The notes: generated from the sequence alone by a model not told the origin. A stretch of 64,000 nt of DNA from Pseudonocardia hierapolitana (GCF_007994075.1 NZ_VIWU01000001.1:5704001-5768000); one strand, 5' to 3'; shown: positions 18,816 to 28,502, counted from the stretch's first letter. Numbers and translations are program-made.

Positions 18816-20357
18816 TCAGCGCACCGGGGCGCCGGGACCCAGCGGGATGCCGAGGGCCCACCAGGCGAGGAAGAGCAGCGTCCACACCGTCGTCATGGCG
18901 ATGGCCAGGGGCAACGTGTAGGACGCGAGGGTGCCGATGCCGGCGTCCTTGCGGTAGCGCTGCAGGAAACCCAGCGCCATGACGAAGTACGGGCTCATCG
19001 GCGTGATCGCGGTGGAGCCGGAGTCGGCGATCCGGAACAGCGCCTGGGTGGTCTCCGGCGGGACGTCGACCAGCATCAGCATCGGCACGAGCACCGGCGC
19101 CGCGATCGACCACATCGCGGAGCCGCTGGTGACCATGACGTTCACCAGGGTGAGCAGGACGAGCACCAGCAGGAACACCACGACGGTCGGGGTGCCCGTG
19201 GTGTGCAGCGCATCCGCCGCGACGACGGCGAGCACGTCTCCGACGTGCGTCCAGTCGAAGTAGGCGAGGAACTGCGCGATCGCGAAGAACAGCACCAGCA
19301 CCGGGGCCATCTGCTTGACGCCCTCGACCATCAGCCTCGGCACGTCGGCCGGCTTCGCGATCGTGCCGACCCGCGCGCCGTAGACGATTCCCACCAGCCC
19401 GAACAGGAACGCCACCAGCGCGGCGACGCCCTCGAGCAGCGGTGACTCGACGATGCTGCCGCCCTCCCCGCGCAGCGGGGACGACGCGGGTGACACCACG
19501 GCCACCAGCACGATCAGCGCCACCAGCAGCGCGAGCCCGGCCAGCCGCAGCGCCGAACGCTCGCGGGCGCTGAGCTGCAGCTGGGCGATGTCGTCGTCGG
19601 GCGCGTCCGGGTCGGCGTCCAGGTCCGGGCGCTTGCTCAGCACCAGCCGGGTGACAGCCGTGATCACCAGGGCGAGCACCACCGACGAGGCGATGTTGAA
19701 GTACCAGTTGCTGATCGGCGACACGTAGGCGGCCGGGTCGACGATCTGCGCCGCCGCCGTGGTGATCCCCGCGAAGATCGCGTCGTTCGGGGTGGGCACC
19801 GGGCTCGCGTCGTAGCCCGAGGCGATCGCCGTGTACGCGACGACGATGCCGAGGATCGGGGAGCGGCCCACCGCGCGGAAGGCGAGGCCGCCCAGCGGCA
19901 CCAGGATGATGTAGGCCGCCGCGGAGGCCACGTGCGCCACGGTGCCGGCGAACGCCACGGCGAACACCACGAGCGAGGCCGGCACCCGCGAGACGCCCAC
20001 CCGCATGACGGCGGCGAGGAAGCCGGTGCGCTCGGCCACCGCCACGCCCATGATCACCACGACGATCGTGGCCATCGGCGGGAACGTCGCGAAGTTGTCG
20101 ACCATCGTGGAGACGGCCATCGCGAGGCCGTCGCCGGAGAGCAGGTTCCGCACGGTCACGGTCTCGCCGTCGCTCGGCGAGACCACCGACACCCCGGCCG
20201 CGGCGAGGCAGGCGCTGACGACGCCGAGGATGGCCGAGAGCGCCCAGAACAGCCAGAACGGGTGCGGCAGCGCGTTCCCGACCCGCTCCACCACGGCCAT
20301 CGCGCGCACGATGCGCGGCAGCTCCTGCGGGGTCGGTGTGCTCCTGGTCGTGGTCAT
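18816..20357 (-). CDS. AbgT-family transporter (p-aminobenzoyl-glutamate type)
   Basis: This 513-aa protein has about 12-13 hydrophobic segments and AbgT-family sequence (NALPHPFWLFWALSAILG near the start, ASAAAYIILVPLGGLAF, VPTPNDAIFAGITT, GSGSTAITPMSP-like region ADSGSTAITPMSPYFVMALG). Family members import p-aminobenzoyl-glutamate or export sulfonamides using the proton gradient. The ATG at 20357 has GGAGG 5 nt upstream and overlaps the stop of the esterase gene as ATGA. This places it second in an operon with a secreted esterase, so it may take up a product that enzyme releases (inference). Confidence 0.85.
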   Translation of the reverse strand: MTTTRSTPTPQELPRIVRAMAVVERVGNALPHPFWLFWALSAILGVVSACLAAAGVSVVSPSDGETVTVRNLLSGDGLAMAVSTMVDNFATFPPMATIVVVIMGVAVAERTGFLAAVMRVGVSRVPASLVVFAVAFAGTVAHVASAAAYIILVPLGGLAFRAVGRSPILGIVVAYTAIASGYDASPVPTPNDAIFAGITTAAAQIVDPAAYVSPISNWYFNIASSVVLALVITAVTRLVLSKRPDLDADPDAPDDDIAQLQLSARERSALRLAGLALLVALIVLVAVVSPASSPLRGEGGSIVESPLLEGVAALVAFLFGLVGIVYGARVGTIAKPADVPRLMVEGVKQMAPVLVLFFAIAQFLAYFDWTHVGDVLAVVAADALHTTGTPTVVVFLLVLVLLTLVNVMVTSGSAMWSIAAPVLVPMLMLVDVPPETTQALFRIADSGSTAITPMSPYFVMALGFLQRYRKDAGIGTLASYTLPLAIAMTTVWTLLFLAWWALGIPLGPGAPVR

Positions 20358-21313
20358 GACGCCTCCTGGGCGGGAAGCCGGTGGTGGCGCAGGAACTCCC
20401 ACAGCACCTCGTGCGCCTCGATGGTCTGGGTCGTGTGCCCGCCGCCCGAGTAGCTGTCGGCACCGGGCCAGGTGTGACCGCCCCCGTCGACGGCGACGTG
20501 CTCGACCTGGGCGCCCCGCGAGCAGCCGGTCCAGCGGCTGACGGTGACGTCGGGGCCGATCGTCGTGCGCTGCGGTCCCGCGTGGCAGCCGTCCCGCCGT
20601 GCCCAGGCCGCCACCCAGTCCTCGATCGCGGGCAGGCCGCGGTCGGTGTCGCCGGTGTAGGGGATGGTGGTGTCGGCGGTGCCGTGGAACTCGATGACGG
20701 GCACGGCGCGGGCGGGCGCGCAGGGCGGCTCCCCGGTGCCGTAGAAGGCGCCCGCCACCGGCGCGATCGCGGCGATCCGGTCCGCCGCCCGGCAGGCCAG
20801 GATCCCGGTGAACCCGGCGCCGTTCGACTTGCCAGTGGCGTAGACCCGCTGCTCGTCCACGCAGAGGCCGGCCTCGAGGTGGTCGAGCAGGTCGCGGGTG
20901 AACGCGACGTCGTCCACGCCCGGTGCGGAGTACGGCGCGCCCTGCCAGGCCTGGCGGTCGCCGTCACCCTGGCCGATCACGCCGTTCGGGTACGCGACGA
21001 TCGCGGGCAGCGTGGAGAGCTTCGAGAACTCCTCGGTGCCTGCCCCGGTGTTGCCACGGCCGTGGTAGACGAGCACCACCGGCCACGCGCGTCCGGCGTC
21101 GTAGTCCGGCGGCAGGTGCAGCTGGTAGGTGCGGTCGCGGCCCCCGCTGCCGATCGCGTGCAGCTCGCTGGTGCCGGGCCGCTGGGCCGGTGTCGTGCCG
21201 CAGCCGTCGGAACGGCCGGGTTGCGCGTGGGCGGGCGCGGTGGCGCACAGCGCCGCGACCAGCGTCATCGCGACGGTGGCGGCGCCACGCGCCCACCTGC
21301 GGGTGCGGGTCAT
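20354..21313 (-). CDS. Secreted PHB-depolymerase/feruloyl-esterase-like hydrolase (LpqC-type)
   Basis: This 319-aa protein has a Sec signal peptide ending near APAHA-30. The alpha/beta-hydrolase domain matches the esterase_PHB/LpqC group: RTYQLHLPPDY, VLVYHGRGNTG (oxyanion), the nucleophile elbow GKSNGAGF with Ser163, a probable acid Asp in EFHGTADTTIPY, and the terminal GGGHTWPG histidine. Such enzymes cleave polyhydroxybutyrate or ferulate/acetyl esters of plant polymers outside the cell. Several paired cysteines suggest disulfides. It is the first gene of the esterase-AbgT pair. Substrate is not determinable from sequence. Confidence 0.85.
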   Translation of the reverse strand: MTRTRRWARGAATVAMTLVAALCATAPAHAQPGRSDGCGTTPAQRPGTSELHAIGSGGRDRTYQLHLPPDYDAGRAWPVVLVYHGRGNTGAGTEEFSKLSTLPAIVAYPNGVIGQGDGDRQAWQGAPYSAPGVDDVAFTRDLLDHLEAGLCVDEQRVYATGKSNGAGFTGILACRAADRIAAIAPVAGAFYGTGEPPCAPARAVPVIEFHGTADTTIPYTGDTDRGLPAIEDWVAAWARRDGCHAGPQRTTIGPDVTVSRWTGCSRGAQVEHVAVDGGGHTWPGADSYSGGGHTTQTIEAHEVLWEFLRHHRLPAQEAS

Positions 21314-21450
21314 GGTGTTCCCTTCGGTCGGCGTCCTCGACGGCCGTGGAGCGCTGCATCAGGGCGCGGGGGATCGGCGGCGGAACCGATGGGTGCCGTC
21401 GTGATGCGGGATCGATCTGCGTTGTGCGGTCGTGTGGTTGTGCGTGCGGG

Positions 21451-22227
21451 TCAGGCCTTCAGCCACTCCGTGACGAAGTCGGCGATGCGCGCGACGATCG
21501 CGTCGACGAGCGCGGTGCCGTCCGCGGGCGTGGCCCGGCGGGGGTCGCCGAGCACGCCGTTCGCGGAGAGCCGGTCGTAGCGCACGGTCAGGGTGGGGGC
21601 GCCGGGCCGGCGGTTGACGGCGCCGAGGGCGTCGAGTTCGGCGAGGCGGGTGGTGCCGGCGGCCAGGCGCTCGCGGTGCACCAGGTGCGGGGCGACGGCG
21701 AGCATCTGCGCGGTCTCGGCCTCGCCGCTGTGCCCGTGCACCTCGCTGACCCCCATCCCGGCAACGACATCGGCGGCGAGCGCGGTGAGGGGGGTCCAGG
21801 CGAACTGCAGGTCGGGGCGGGTGGTGAGCAGGTCCTGTGCGACCGTCGAGAGCGCGGCGCCGTTGCCGCCGTGGCCGGTGATCACCAGGATCTTGCGCCA
21901 GCCGTGCCGGTGCAGGCTGTCGGCGTACTCGCGCAGCACCGCGGCGAAGGTGGTGGTGGTGAGCGTGACGGTGCCGGCGAAGGCCATGTGGTGCGGCGAC
22001 ACGCCGACGGGAACGGGCGGCCCGATCACGGCGGGCCCCGCCAGCACGTCCGCGACGCGCTCGGCGACGTGCTCCGCGCGCACGAGGTCCGTGGCGAGCG
22101 GCAGGCCCGGCCCGTGCTGCTCGAACGCCCCGGCGGGGACGATGACGACCGGGCTCGTGACGACCGCGTCCGCCGCCTCCGCCGTGGTCAGCTCGCCGAG
22201 CCGCCTGCTGCGCACGCCCGGACTCAC
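21451..22227 (-). CDS. Creatininase-family amidohydrolase
   Basis: This 258-aa protein has the metal-binding pattern of creatininases: FEQHGPGLPLATDLV (Glu, His, Asp ligands), ITGHGGNGAAL and HGHSGEAETAQML. The family includes creatininase, riboflavin-pathway formamide hydrolase and the mycofactocin peptidase MftE. No mycofactocin genes are in view, so that role is not supported. Its GTG start shares GTGA with the stop of the GntR gene upstream, so regulator and enzyme are coupled. It may hydrolyse a cyclic amide or small peptide. A 137-bp gap with no gene separates it from the esterase operon. Confidence 0.85.
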   Translation of the reverse strand: MSPGVRSRRLGELTTAEAADAVVTSPVVIVPAGAFEQHGPGLPLATDLVRAEHVAERVADVLAGPAVIGPPVPVGVSPHHMAFAGTVTLTTTTFAAVLREYADSLHRHGWRKILVITGHGGNGAALSTVAQDLLTTRPDLQFAWTPLTALAADVVAGMGVSEVHGHSGEAETAQMLAVAPHLVHRERLAAGTTRLAELDALGAVNRRPGAPTLTVRYDRLSANGVLGDPRRATPADGTALVDAIVARIADFVTEWLKA

Positions 22228-22886
22228 GCCCGGACCGCCTCGCGGATGGAGACCAGGTGCTCCTCGGTGAGGCGCTGGGCGAGCGCGGCGTCGCCCGCGC
22301 GCACGGCATCGAGGATTCGGACGTGCTCGGCGTGGTCGCGCTCGCGGTCGTCGTAGCGGTGCCGGATCTCGATCTGCTCCCGGACCCGCACGTGCAGCAG
22401 GGCCTCGACGGTCTCGCGCAGCAGCGTGTTGCCCGTGGTGGCGGCGAGCGCCGCGTGGAAGTGCACCGCGGGGCGCTGGTCGCCCCGGGGCGGGTGCAGC
22501 GCGTTCGTCACGCTGTCCTCGAGCTGCCGCAGCCCGTCCGCGTCGCGGGTGCGGGCAGCGGCGGCGGCGATGGAGGGCTCCAGGACGAGCCGCGCCTCGA
22601 CGAGCTCCAGCACGGCCGCCGGGGAGGTGCTCGGTCGGTGCGGGTTGGCGAGCAGCCTGCGGTCGATCCCCGCGCCGACGTACGTGCCCGATCCGTGCCG
22701 GAACTCCACGGCGCCGGTGGCCTCGAGGCGGCGGAGCGCCTCACGGATGGTGGGCGTGGTGACCTCGAACCGGCGCGCGAGGTCCCGCGAGGACGCCAGC
22801 TGGTCACCGGGTTCCAGGTTCTCGGTCCGGATGATCTCGACGATCTCGTCGGCCAGGCGCTCCGACAACGTGTCACCTCTGGTCAC
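22224..22886 (-). CDS. GntR-family regulator (FadR/FCD)
   Basis: This regulator of about 220 aa has a winged helix (LARRFEVTTPTIREALRRLE, then HGSGTYVG) and a C-terminal FCD helical domain (VHFHAALAATTGN, HAEHVRILDAVRAGD). I prefer the GTG at 22886 as start; a TTG one codon upstream is possible. The inverted repeat at 22888-22904 abuts the start, so the protein probably represses itself and the creatininase gene that overlaps its 3' end. Confidence 0.85.
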   Translation of the reverse strand: MTRGDTLSERLADEIVEIIRTENLEPGDQLASSRDLARRFEVTTPTIREALRRLEATGAVEFRHGSGTYVGAGIDRRLLANPHRPSTSPAAVLELVEARLVLEPSIAAAAARTRDADGLRQLEDSVTNALHPPRGDQRPAVHFHAALAATTGNTLLRETVEALLHVRVREQIEIRHRYDDRERDHAEHVRILDAVRAGDAALAQRLTEEHLVSIREAVRA

Positions 22887-22887
22887 C

Positions 22888-22904
22888 AAGTGACTAAATC
22901 ACTT
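22888..22904. promoter_or_regulatory. Inverted repeat AAGTGA-N5-TCACTT, putative GntR operator
   Basis: The 6-bp perfect arms lie immediately before the start codon of the GntR gene in an AT-rich patch. Position and symmetry fit autoregulation; it may also cover the promoter. Confidence 0.65.
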
Positions 22905-23013
22905 AGCAACTTGCCGGGTCAACCCGTCCCTCGCCGTCGGGGCCCGCGGCGCGTACTTTCGACACCGATCTCGTCCCACCCCGGGGACTGCAGCACGTTC
23001 CGCAGGAGCCTGC

Positions 23014-24687
23014 ATGACCACGATCGAGCCTCGCTCGACAAAGCCCGTCCTGATGACCGTGGACGACGACCCCGGAGTGAGCCGCGCCGTGGCTCGCGAC
23101 CTGCGCCGTCGCTACGGCCAGGAGCACCGGATCGTCCGCGCCGAGTCCGGCCGCGACGCGCTCGACGCGCTGCGCGAGCTGACCCTGCGCGGTGAGCCGG
23201 TGGCGGCCATCCTCGCCGACTACCGGATGCCGGAGATGAACGGCATCGAGTTCCTCGAGCAGGCCATGGACATCGCCCCGCACGCGCGCCGGGCCCTGCT
23301 CACCGCCTACGCCGACACCGACGCGGCGATCCAGGCGATCAACCTGGTCGACGTCGACCACTACCTGCTCAAGCCGTGGGACCCGCCGGAGGAGAAGCTC
23401 TACCCGGTCGTCGACGCGCTGGTCGAGACGTGGCGGGCGGTGGGGCAGCGGCCGATCGACGAGATCCGCATCGTCGGTCACCGCTGGTCGGCGGAGTGCT
23501 TCTCGGCCCGCGACTTCCTCGCCCGCAACTCCGTGCCCTACCGCTACTACTCGATCGACGAGCCGGAGGGCGCGCGGCTGCTGGAGGCGGCAGGCGCCGG
23601 GCCGGAGGACGTGCCGGTGCTGATCACCACCGACGGCACGGCGCTGCGCTCGCCCACCGACGCCGAGATCGCCGCGGCCTGCGGGCTGACCACCGACCCG
23701 GTGTCGGAATTCTACGACCTGATCGTCATCGGCGGCGGTCCCGCCGGGCTCGGCTCGGCGGTGTACGGCGCCTCGGAGGGGCTGCGCACGGTGCTCGTCG
23801 AGCGCCACGCCACCGGCGGCCAGGCCGGGCAGAGCTCCCGCATCGAGAACTACCTGGGCTTCCCCGACGGGGTGTCGGGCGCGCAGCTCACCGACCGGGC
23901 GCGGCGGCAGGCCGCGAAGTTCGGCGCCGAGGTGCTCACCGCCCGCGACGTCGTCTCGCTGGAGGCCCGCGGTTCGGCCCGCGTCGTGCGGTTCGGCGAC
24001 GGCAGCGAGATCGCCGCGCACGCGGTGGTGCTCGCCACCGGCGTCTCCTACCGCACCCTGGACGCCCCCGGTGTCACCGAGCTCACCGGCCGCGGGGTGT
24101 TCTACGGCTCGGCGGCCACCGAGGCGCCCGCCTGCCGCGGCGAGGACGTCTACATCGTCGGCGGCGCCAACTCGGCGGGTCAGGCGGCGGTGTTCTTCAG
24201 CCGGCACGCCGCCACCGTCACGCTGGTGGTGCGCGGGCCGAACCTGGAGGCGTCGATGTCGACGTACCTGATCAAGCAGATCGAGGGCATCGACAACATC
24301 TTCGTGCGCACCGGCTGCCAGGTCGTGGAGGCCCACGGCGACGACCACCTGCAGTCGCTCACCCTCTGCCAGGGCGACTCGACCGAGTCGGTCAAGGCGG
24401 GCTCGATGTTCGTGTTCATCGGCGCCGCGCCACGCACCGAGTGGCTCGACGGGTTCGTCCAGCGGGACGCCCGCGGCTTCATCCCCACCGGTCCGGACCT
24501 CGTCGTCGACGGGAAGCGGCCCCCGGGGTGGACACTGGACCGTGACCCCTACCACCTGGAGGCGAGTGTGCCCGGAGTGTTCGTGGCAGGAGACGTGCGG
24601 TCCGACTCCGTGAAGCGGGTCGCGTCCGCGGTCGGGGAGGGCGCCATGGCCGTGACGCTCGTGCACCGTTACCTGGCGGATCAGTGA
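23014..24687 (+). CDS. Response-regulator receiver / glutaredoxin-like / thioredoxin-reductase-like fusion
   Basis: This 557-aa protein has three parts. Residues 12-135 are a CheY-like receiver with acidic pocket DDD (17-19), phosphoacceptor Asp69 (LADYRMP), Thr97 and Lys120. Residues 150-225 resemble a degenerate glutaredoxin fold with a single Cys162. Residues 233-555 form a two-domain FAD/NAD(P)H oxidoreductase of the thioredoxin-reductase type (IVIGGGPAGL, TGGQAGQSSRIENY, IVGGANSAGQAA, VFVAGDVR). The usual redox CxxC is absent; only Cys374 stands at that place. It may relay redox state through flavin and receiver phosphorylation. It forms an operon (4-nt overlap) with a histidine kinase. 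The electron acceptor is unknown. Confidence 0.88.
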   Translation: MTTIEPRSTKPVLMTVDDDPGVSRAVARDLRRRYGQEHRIVRAESGRDALDALRELTLRGEPVAAILADYRMPEMNGIEFLEQAMDIAPHARRALLTAYADTDAAIQAINLVDVDHYLLKPWDPPEEKLYPVVDALVETWRAVGQRPIDEIRIVGHRWSAECFSARDFLARNSVPYRYYSIDEPEGARLLEAAGAGPEDVPVLITTDGTALRSPTDAEIAAACGLTTDPVSEFYDLIVIGGGPAGLGSAVYGASEGLRTVLVERHATGGQAGQSSRIENYLGFPDGVSGAQLTDRARRQAAKFGAEVLTARDVVSLEARGSARVVRFGDGSEIAAHAVVLATGVSYRTLDAPGVTELTGRGVFYGSAATEAPACRGEDVYIVGGANSAGQAAVFFSRHAATVTLVVRGPNLEASMSTYLIKQIEGIDNIFVRTGCQVVEAHGDDHLQSLTLCQGDSTESVKAGSMFVFIGAAPRTEWLDGFVQRDARGFIPTGPDLVVDGKRPPGWTLDRDPYHLEASVPGVFVAGDVRSDSVKRVASAVGEGAMAVTLVHRYLADQ

Positions 24688-26129
24688 CCAGCCCCGAGGT
24701 GGCGGCGCACCTGACGCCGGACGAGCTGCGCACCCTGTTCCTGTTCGCCGACCTCACCGAGGAGCAGTTGGCCTGGGTGTCCGAGCACGGCGACGTGATC
24801 GCGGTGCCTGCGGGCGAGAACATCGTGGTGGAAGGCGAGCCCGCCGACTGCTTCCACGTGCTGCTGTCGGGCACGATCGCGATGAGCAGGTTGGTCGGCG
24901 GCGACAACGTCGAGACGACGCGCACCGACCAGCGCGGCGTGTACTTCGGCGCCGTCCAGTTCTACGTGGAGGACGAGACCACCGAGGAGTACCCGGCGTC
25001 CGTGCGTGCGATCACGGACTGCACGGCGCTCGCGCTGCCGAAGGGGCCGTTCGCCGCGGAGTTCACCCGCTGGTACCCGATGGCGGTGCACCTGCTCGAA
25101 GGCCTGCGGCTGGGCATGAAGCGGGGCAACCACGTGCTCGCGGAGCGGGAGCGGCTGCTCGCGCTCGGCCGGCTCTCCGCGGGGCTCACCCACGAGCTGA
25201 ACAACCCGGCGGCCGCCGCCGGCCGCGCGGCCGATGCGCTGCGCGACAAGGTGGCCGGCATGCGGGCCAAGCTCGCCATGATCGCCGACGGGAAGATCGC
25301 GGGCGACCAGCTGAAGAAGCTGGTGATGGCGCAGGACGAGTTCGTCAAGAAGGTCCGCCACGCGCCCGCGCTCTCGCCCCTGGAGGCCACCGACCGCGAG
25401 GACGAGCTCGGCGAGTGGCTCGACGACCGCGGCATCGACGGCAGCTGGGACCTCGCCCCGGTGTTCGTGGCGGGCGGGCTCGGCGTCGAGGACCTGGACG
25501 CGGTCGAGGTGGCGGCCAACGAGACCACGCTCGAGGGCGCGATCCGCTGGCTCGCCTACACCGTGGAGACCGAGAGCCTGCTGCGCGAGATCCTCGACGC
25601 CACCACGCGGATCTCCGACCTGGTGCTCGCCGCGAAGCAGTACTCGCAGCTCGACCGGGCGCCGCACCGCTTCATCGACGTGCACGAGGGCCTCGACGCC
25701 ACGCTGGTGATGTTCGGGCGCAAGCTGGGGGAGGAGGCCGGCATCGGGATCGTCAAGGAGTACGACCGCACGCTGCCGCTGATCCCGGCCTACCCGGCCG
25801 AGCTCAACCAGGCGTGGACCAACATCATCGACAACGCGCTCGACGCCATGGACGGGAAGGGGACGCTGACCGTCCGCACCGGTCGCGTCGACGAGTGCGT
25901 GTTCGTGGAGATCGGCGACACCGGGCCGGGCATCCCGGCCGACGTCCGGCAGAAGATCTTCGACCCGTTCTTCACCACGAAGCCCGTGGGGCGGGGCACG
26001 GGCCTCGGGTTGGACGTGACGTTCCGGGTGATCGTCAACCGGCACCGCGGCGACATCTCCGTCACCTCGGAGCCGGGTGACACCCGGTTCCGGGTGCGGC
26101 TGCCGATCACCGAGGAGACCAGCGCGTGA
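24684..26129 (+). CDS. Histidine kinase with N-terminal cyclic-nucleotide-binding domain
   Basis: This 481-aa soluble kinase begins with a CRP/cNMP-binding jelly roll (residues 10-125, [20 protein letters not shown] and [11 protein letters not shown]). A HisKA-type H-box follows, [16 protein letters not shown] with His170. The HATPase domain shows N box [11 protein letters not shown]1 DTGPGIP, F box FDPFFTTK and G2 GTGLGL. A helical insert of about 150 residues separates H-box and ATPase domains. No membrane segment is present, so it senses a cytoplasmic ligand. The GTGA overlap with the receiver-TrxR fusion marks that protein as its likely phosphorylation partner. Confidence 0.9.
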   Translation: MTSPEVAAHLTPDELRTLFLFADLTEEQLAWVSEHGDVIAVPAGENIVVEGEPADCFHVLLSGTIAMSRLVGGDNVETTRTDQRGVYFGAVQFYVEDETTEEYPASVRAITDCTALALPKGPFAAEFTRWYPMAVHLLEGLRLGMKRGNHVLAERERLLALGRLSAGLTHELNNPAAAAGRAADALRDKVAGMRAKLAMIADGKIAGDQLKKLVMAQDEFVKKVRHAPALSPLEATDREDELGEWLDDRGIDGSWDLAPVFVAGGLGVEDLDAVEVAANETTLEGAIRWLAYTVETESLLREILDATTRISDLVLAAKQYSQLDRAPHRFIDVHEGLDATLVMFGRKLGEEAGIGIVKEYDRTLPLIPAYPAELNQAWTNIIDNALDAMDGKGTLTVRTGRVDECVFVEIGDTGPGIPADVRQKIFDPFFTTKPVGRGTGLGLDVTFRVIVNRHRGDISVTSEPGDTRFRVRLPITEETSA

Positions 26130-26542
26130 CCATGCAGATCCCGCTCGCGTCGGCCGGTGCGCTCCTCGCGGCCGACGCGGGACGGGCGGTCGAGTTGCGG
26201 CTGGGTCCGCACAGCGTCACCGCCGACCACGCCGTCTCCGGTGCGGGCGCCGGTCCCACCCCGCTCGAGCTCATGACGGGCGCGCTCGCGGCGTGCAGTG
26301 CGATGTCGGCACGCACCCACCTGGAGCGCGACGGCGACCCGGGCGACATCGAGGTGGTCGTCACCCTGGACGCAGGCCCGCCCACCCTGCTCTACCGGCG
26401 GGTGCTGCTGGGTTTCCGGCTCGACCGGGAAGAGGCCCACCGGCTGGCCGACGCGCTCGAGCGCACCGAGGTGACGATGATGCTCAGGCCCGCGTTCGCC
26501 ATTCGCACGCAGATCGAGCACGCCGGAGAGCCCCTCGTCTGA
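26126..26542 (+). CDS. OsmC-family protein lacking the second cysteine
   Basis: This 138-aa protein has the OsmC/Ohr fold signature [22 protein letters not shown] with the first catalytic Cys (about residue 57). The partner Cys normally found in the central helix is replaced by the MMLRPAF region, so the usual peroxidase disulfide cannot form. It could still act as a one-cysteine thiol protein or sense electrophiles. The GTG at 26126 overlaps the kinase stop by 4 nt; an ATG at 26132 is the alternative. It completes a three-gene redox operon. Confidence 0.82.
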   Translation: MTMQIPLASAGALLAADAGRAVELRLGPHSVTADHAVSGAGAGPTPLELMTGALAACSAMSARTHLERDGDPGDIEVVVTLDAGPPTLLYRRVLLGFRLDREEAHRLADALERTEVTMMLRPAFAIRTQIEHAGEPLV

Positions 26543-26544
26543 GT

Positions 26545-27378
26545 TCAGAGCGAGGTGAACACGTACAGCAGTGCGCGATCGAACTCCGGGTCGCTTGCCA
26601 GCACCGAGACGGTCCCGCCGTCGTCGAGGAACTCGCCGTACGTGTTCGGCTGCGACGCCGACCGGAACGGCCCGGCCACCGCGGGGTCGTACGGGGCGTC
26701 GTTCAGCCGCTCGACGACGTCCGCCGCGTCCCGCTCGAAGTCACCCGACCACCCGTCCGGTGCGACGGCGAGGAGGAGGCCCCGGTGGTCGGCAGGGGCG
26801 CCGGCGGCGACCACCTCGACGTACGCGGTCGACTCCGGCCCGAGGAACACGTCGACGTCCGTCGGTTCGACCTGCGCGGCCTCGAGGGCCTGCGCGAACG
26901 TGACGTCGCCGAGCGCGCCGAGATCGTGGCCCAGCCACTTCATGGGCGGGTTCACGTCGTCGGAGAGCAACGTGATCGCGAACCACTCGAGGCCGGAGTC
27001 TTCGAAGAGCGCCCGGACCGCCACGAACTCCGACTGGTAGAGGTTCATCGTGAGGGTCCGGCCCGCGGCCTCGGTGGGACAGGGGATCTCCTTGCACAGG
27101 TCGATCGACCGCCGGGCGGTGCCGAGCCGCTCCGCGAGGTACTGCGGGGTGACACCCAGTTCGATCTGCTCCAGGTGCTCGTAGTCCTGCTGGTGCGGGT
27201 TCACCACACCCGTGACCGCGCCGGTGACGCGGCCGAACACGTCGCTCACCGTGCCGAAGAACACGAGCACGGCCACGACGGTGGTGGCGATGAGCACGAC
27301 GGGATGGCGTTTCGCGCTGTCGATGGCCCGGGCGACGGGGTGCTGGCGAGCGGGTCCTCCTGGCTCGGGTTCGGGCAT
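26545..27378 (-). CDS. Membrane-anchored protein of unknown function (possible ETEC_3214-type)
   Basis: This 277-aa protein has a short cytoplasmic N-terminus (residues 1-26), one membrane span (about 27-45, [16 protein letters not shown]) and an extracytoplasmic domain of 230 residues. The domain includes [18 protein letters not shown] and one Cys pair (CKEIPC). It resembles proteins annotated with an ETEC_3214 domain, but I hold that label loosely. The ATG at 27378 follows a GGTGAG site; the frame upstream has no family features. It is convergent with the OsmC gene (2 bp apart) and divergent from the frameshifted BtrH-like gene. Confidence 0.65.
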   Translation of the reverse strand: MPEPEPGGPARQHPVARAIDSAKRHPVVLIATTVVAVLVFFGTVSDVFGRVTGAVTGVVNPHQQDYEHLEQIELGVTPQYLAERLGTARRSIDLCKEIPCPTEAAGRTLTMNLYQSEFVAVRALFEDSGLEWFAITLLSDDVNPPMKWLGHDLGALGDVTFAQALEAAQVEPTDVDVFLGPESTAYVEVVAAGAPADHRGLLLAVAPDGWSGDFERDAADVVERLNDAPYDPAVAGPFRSASQPNTYGEFLDDGGTVSVLASDPEFDRALLYVFTSL

Positions 27379-27427
27379 CTCACCAGTCCCCCCAGCGATC
27401 CTTGATCGTCGGCTTGCTCGACCCACT

Positions 27428-28431
27428 ATGGCAGCCGATGCTGCGACGGTCGAGCCCGCCGCGCGCCGAGGTGCGGGAATTCCTGCCGTGGCAGATTCCG
27501 ATGAATTCCGGCACGCTCGTCGTGTGCGACTCCCCTACATCGGTTCCGGCCCGTACTGCTACAGCAATTCCCTCGCGATGGTCCTCGGGGAGGGTGCCCC
27601 GCCGCCGTCGTGATCGAGGTGCTCACCGGCTCGCCGTTCGGGTTCCACCTGGGCGGTGGGCTCGCGTGGTTCGACCCGCTCGGCTGGGATCCGGATCTGG
27701 GCTTCGACTCGGCCATCGACCTGCTCGGATGGGCCTGCGAGCGGGCTTCGGGTGGCTCGGCCGCGGACGCGGTCGAGCGGTTGCGCGCCGCCGACGGCCC
27801 GGTGTTCGTCGGGCCCGTCGAGTTCGGCCTCCTGCTGCATCACCCCGGATCCGGTGAAGTGCTCGACTCCGACCACTTCATGGTCGTCACGTCCGTGACG
27901 GACGGCGTCGTACATTTCCACGACCCGCACGGATTTCCGTACGCCACGTTGCCCGTCGACGAATTCATAACCGCCTGGGAATCGGTCACGTTCGAATACG
28001 CCGCCGAGCCGTTCACCATGCGCACCGGGTTCCGCCGCGTCCGGGAGGTGGCCGTGGCCGACGCGCTGCGGGCATCCCTGCCCGCCGCCCGGCGCCTGCT
28101 CAACCCGGACGGCGAGAGCCCCGGTGCCGCCGTCGAACGGTTCGCCGGGCTCGTCGCGGCCGGGCTGAGCCCGCGGCACGAGGCGCACCTCGTCCACTTC
28201 GCCGTCCGGGTCGGTGCCCGTCGCCTCGCCGACGCCACGGCGTGGCTCGCCCGGCTCGGTCTCGCCGACGCGGCAGCCGTGGCCGAGCGGCAGGCGCGGC
28301 TCGTCGGCGGCTTGCAGTACCCGCTGGTCCGGGGCCACCGGGAGCGCGTGAGCGAGCTGCTCGCCCGCTTCGCGCCGACCTACGAGGAACTGGACGCGGC
28401 GCTCGCCGCGGCCGGCGTTCCCCGCCTCTGA
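27428..28431 (+). pseudogene. BtrH N-terminal-domain protein split by a one-base frameshift
   Basis: Frame one (from ATG 27428 or GTG 27524) reads LPYIGSGPYCYSNSLAMVLG and stops at 27611-27613. The frame starting at GTG 27610 continues without a break in the family: IEVLTGSPFGFHLGGGLAWF, SDHFMVVTSV, HFHDPHGFPYATLP. Together they make a papain-like C39/BtrH fold with Cys in PYCYSN, His in DSDHF and Asp in FHDP. One base appears to be missing near 27605-27611 (CCGTCG-TGATC). The 273-aa downstream part alone lacks the nucleophile cysteine. It is either an inactivating mutation, a sequencing error, or a programmed shift. BtrH relatives act as acyltransferases in peptide or aminoglycoside side-chain transfer; the role here is unknown. 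Confidence 0.7.
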
Positions 28432-28502
28432 GAGCTCAGTGGCCCTCCGCCGCTCGGGCGGCGCGCACCGCATCGGAATCAGCGATGTCGCCGCACCGCA
28501 AT

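Noticed and set aside
16909..20967. 1352-codon open frame on the minus strand
   Set aside because: It runs antisense through the FAH and aldehyde-dehydrogenase genes and is Arg/Ala/Gly-rich without family motifs, a common shadow in high-GC DNA.
21451..22886. Mycofactocin locus, from the creatininase-family gene
   Set aside because: No MftA/B/C/D-like genes are nearby, so the MftE role is not supported.
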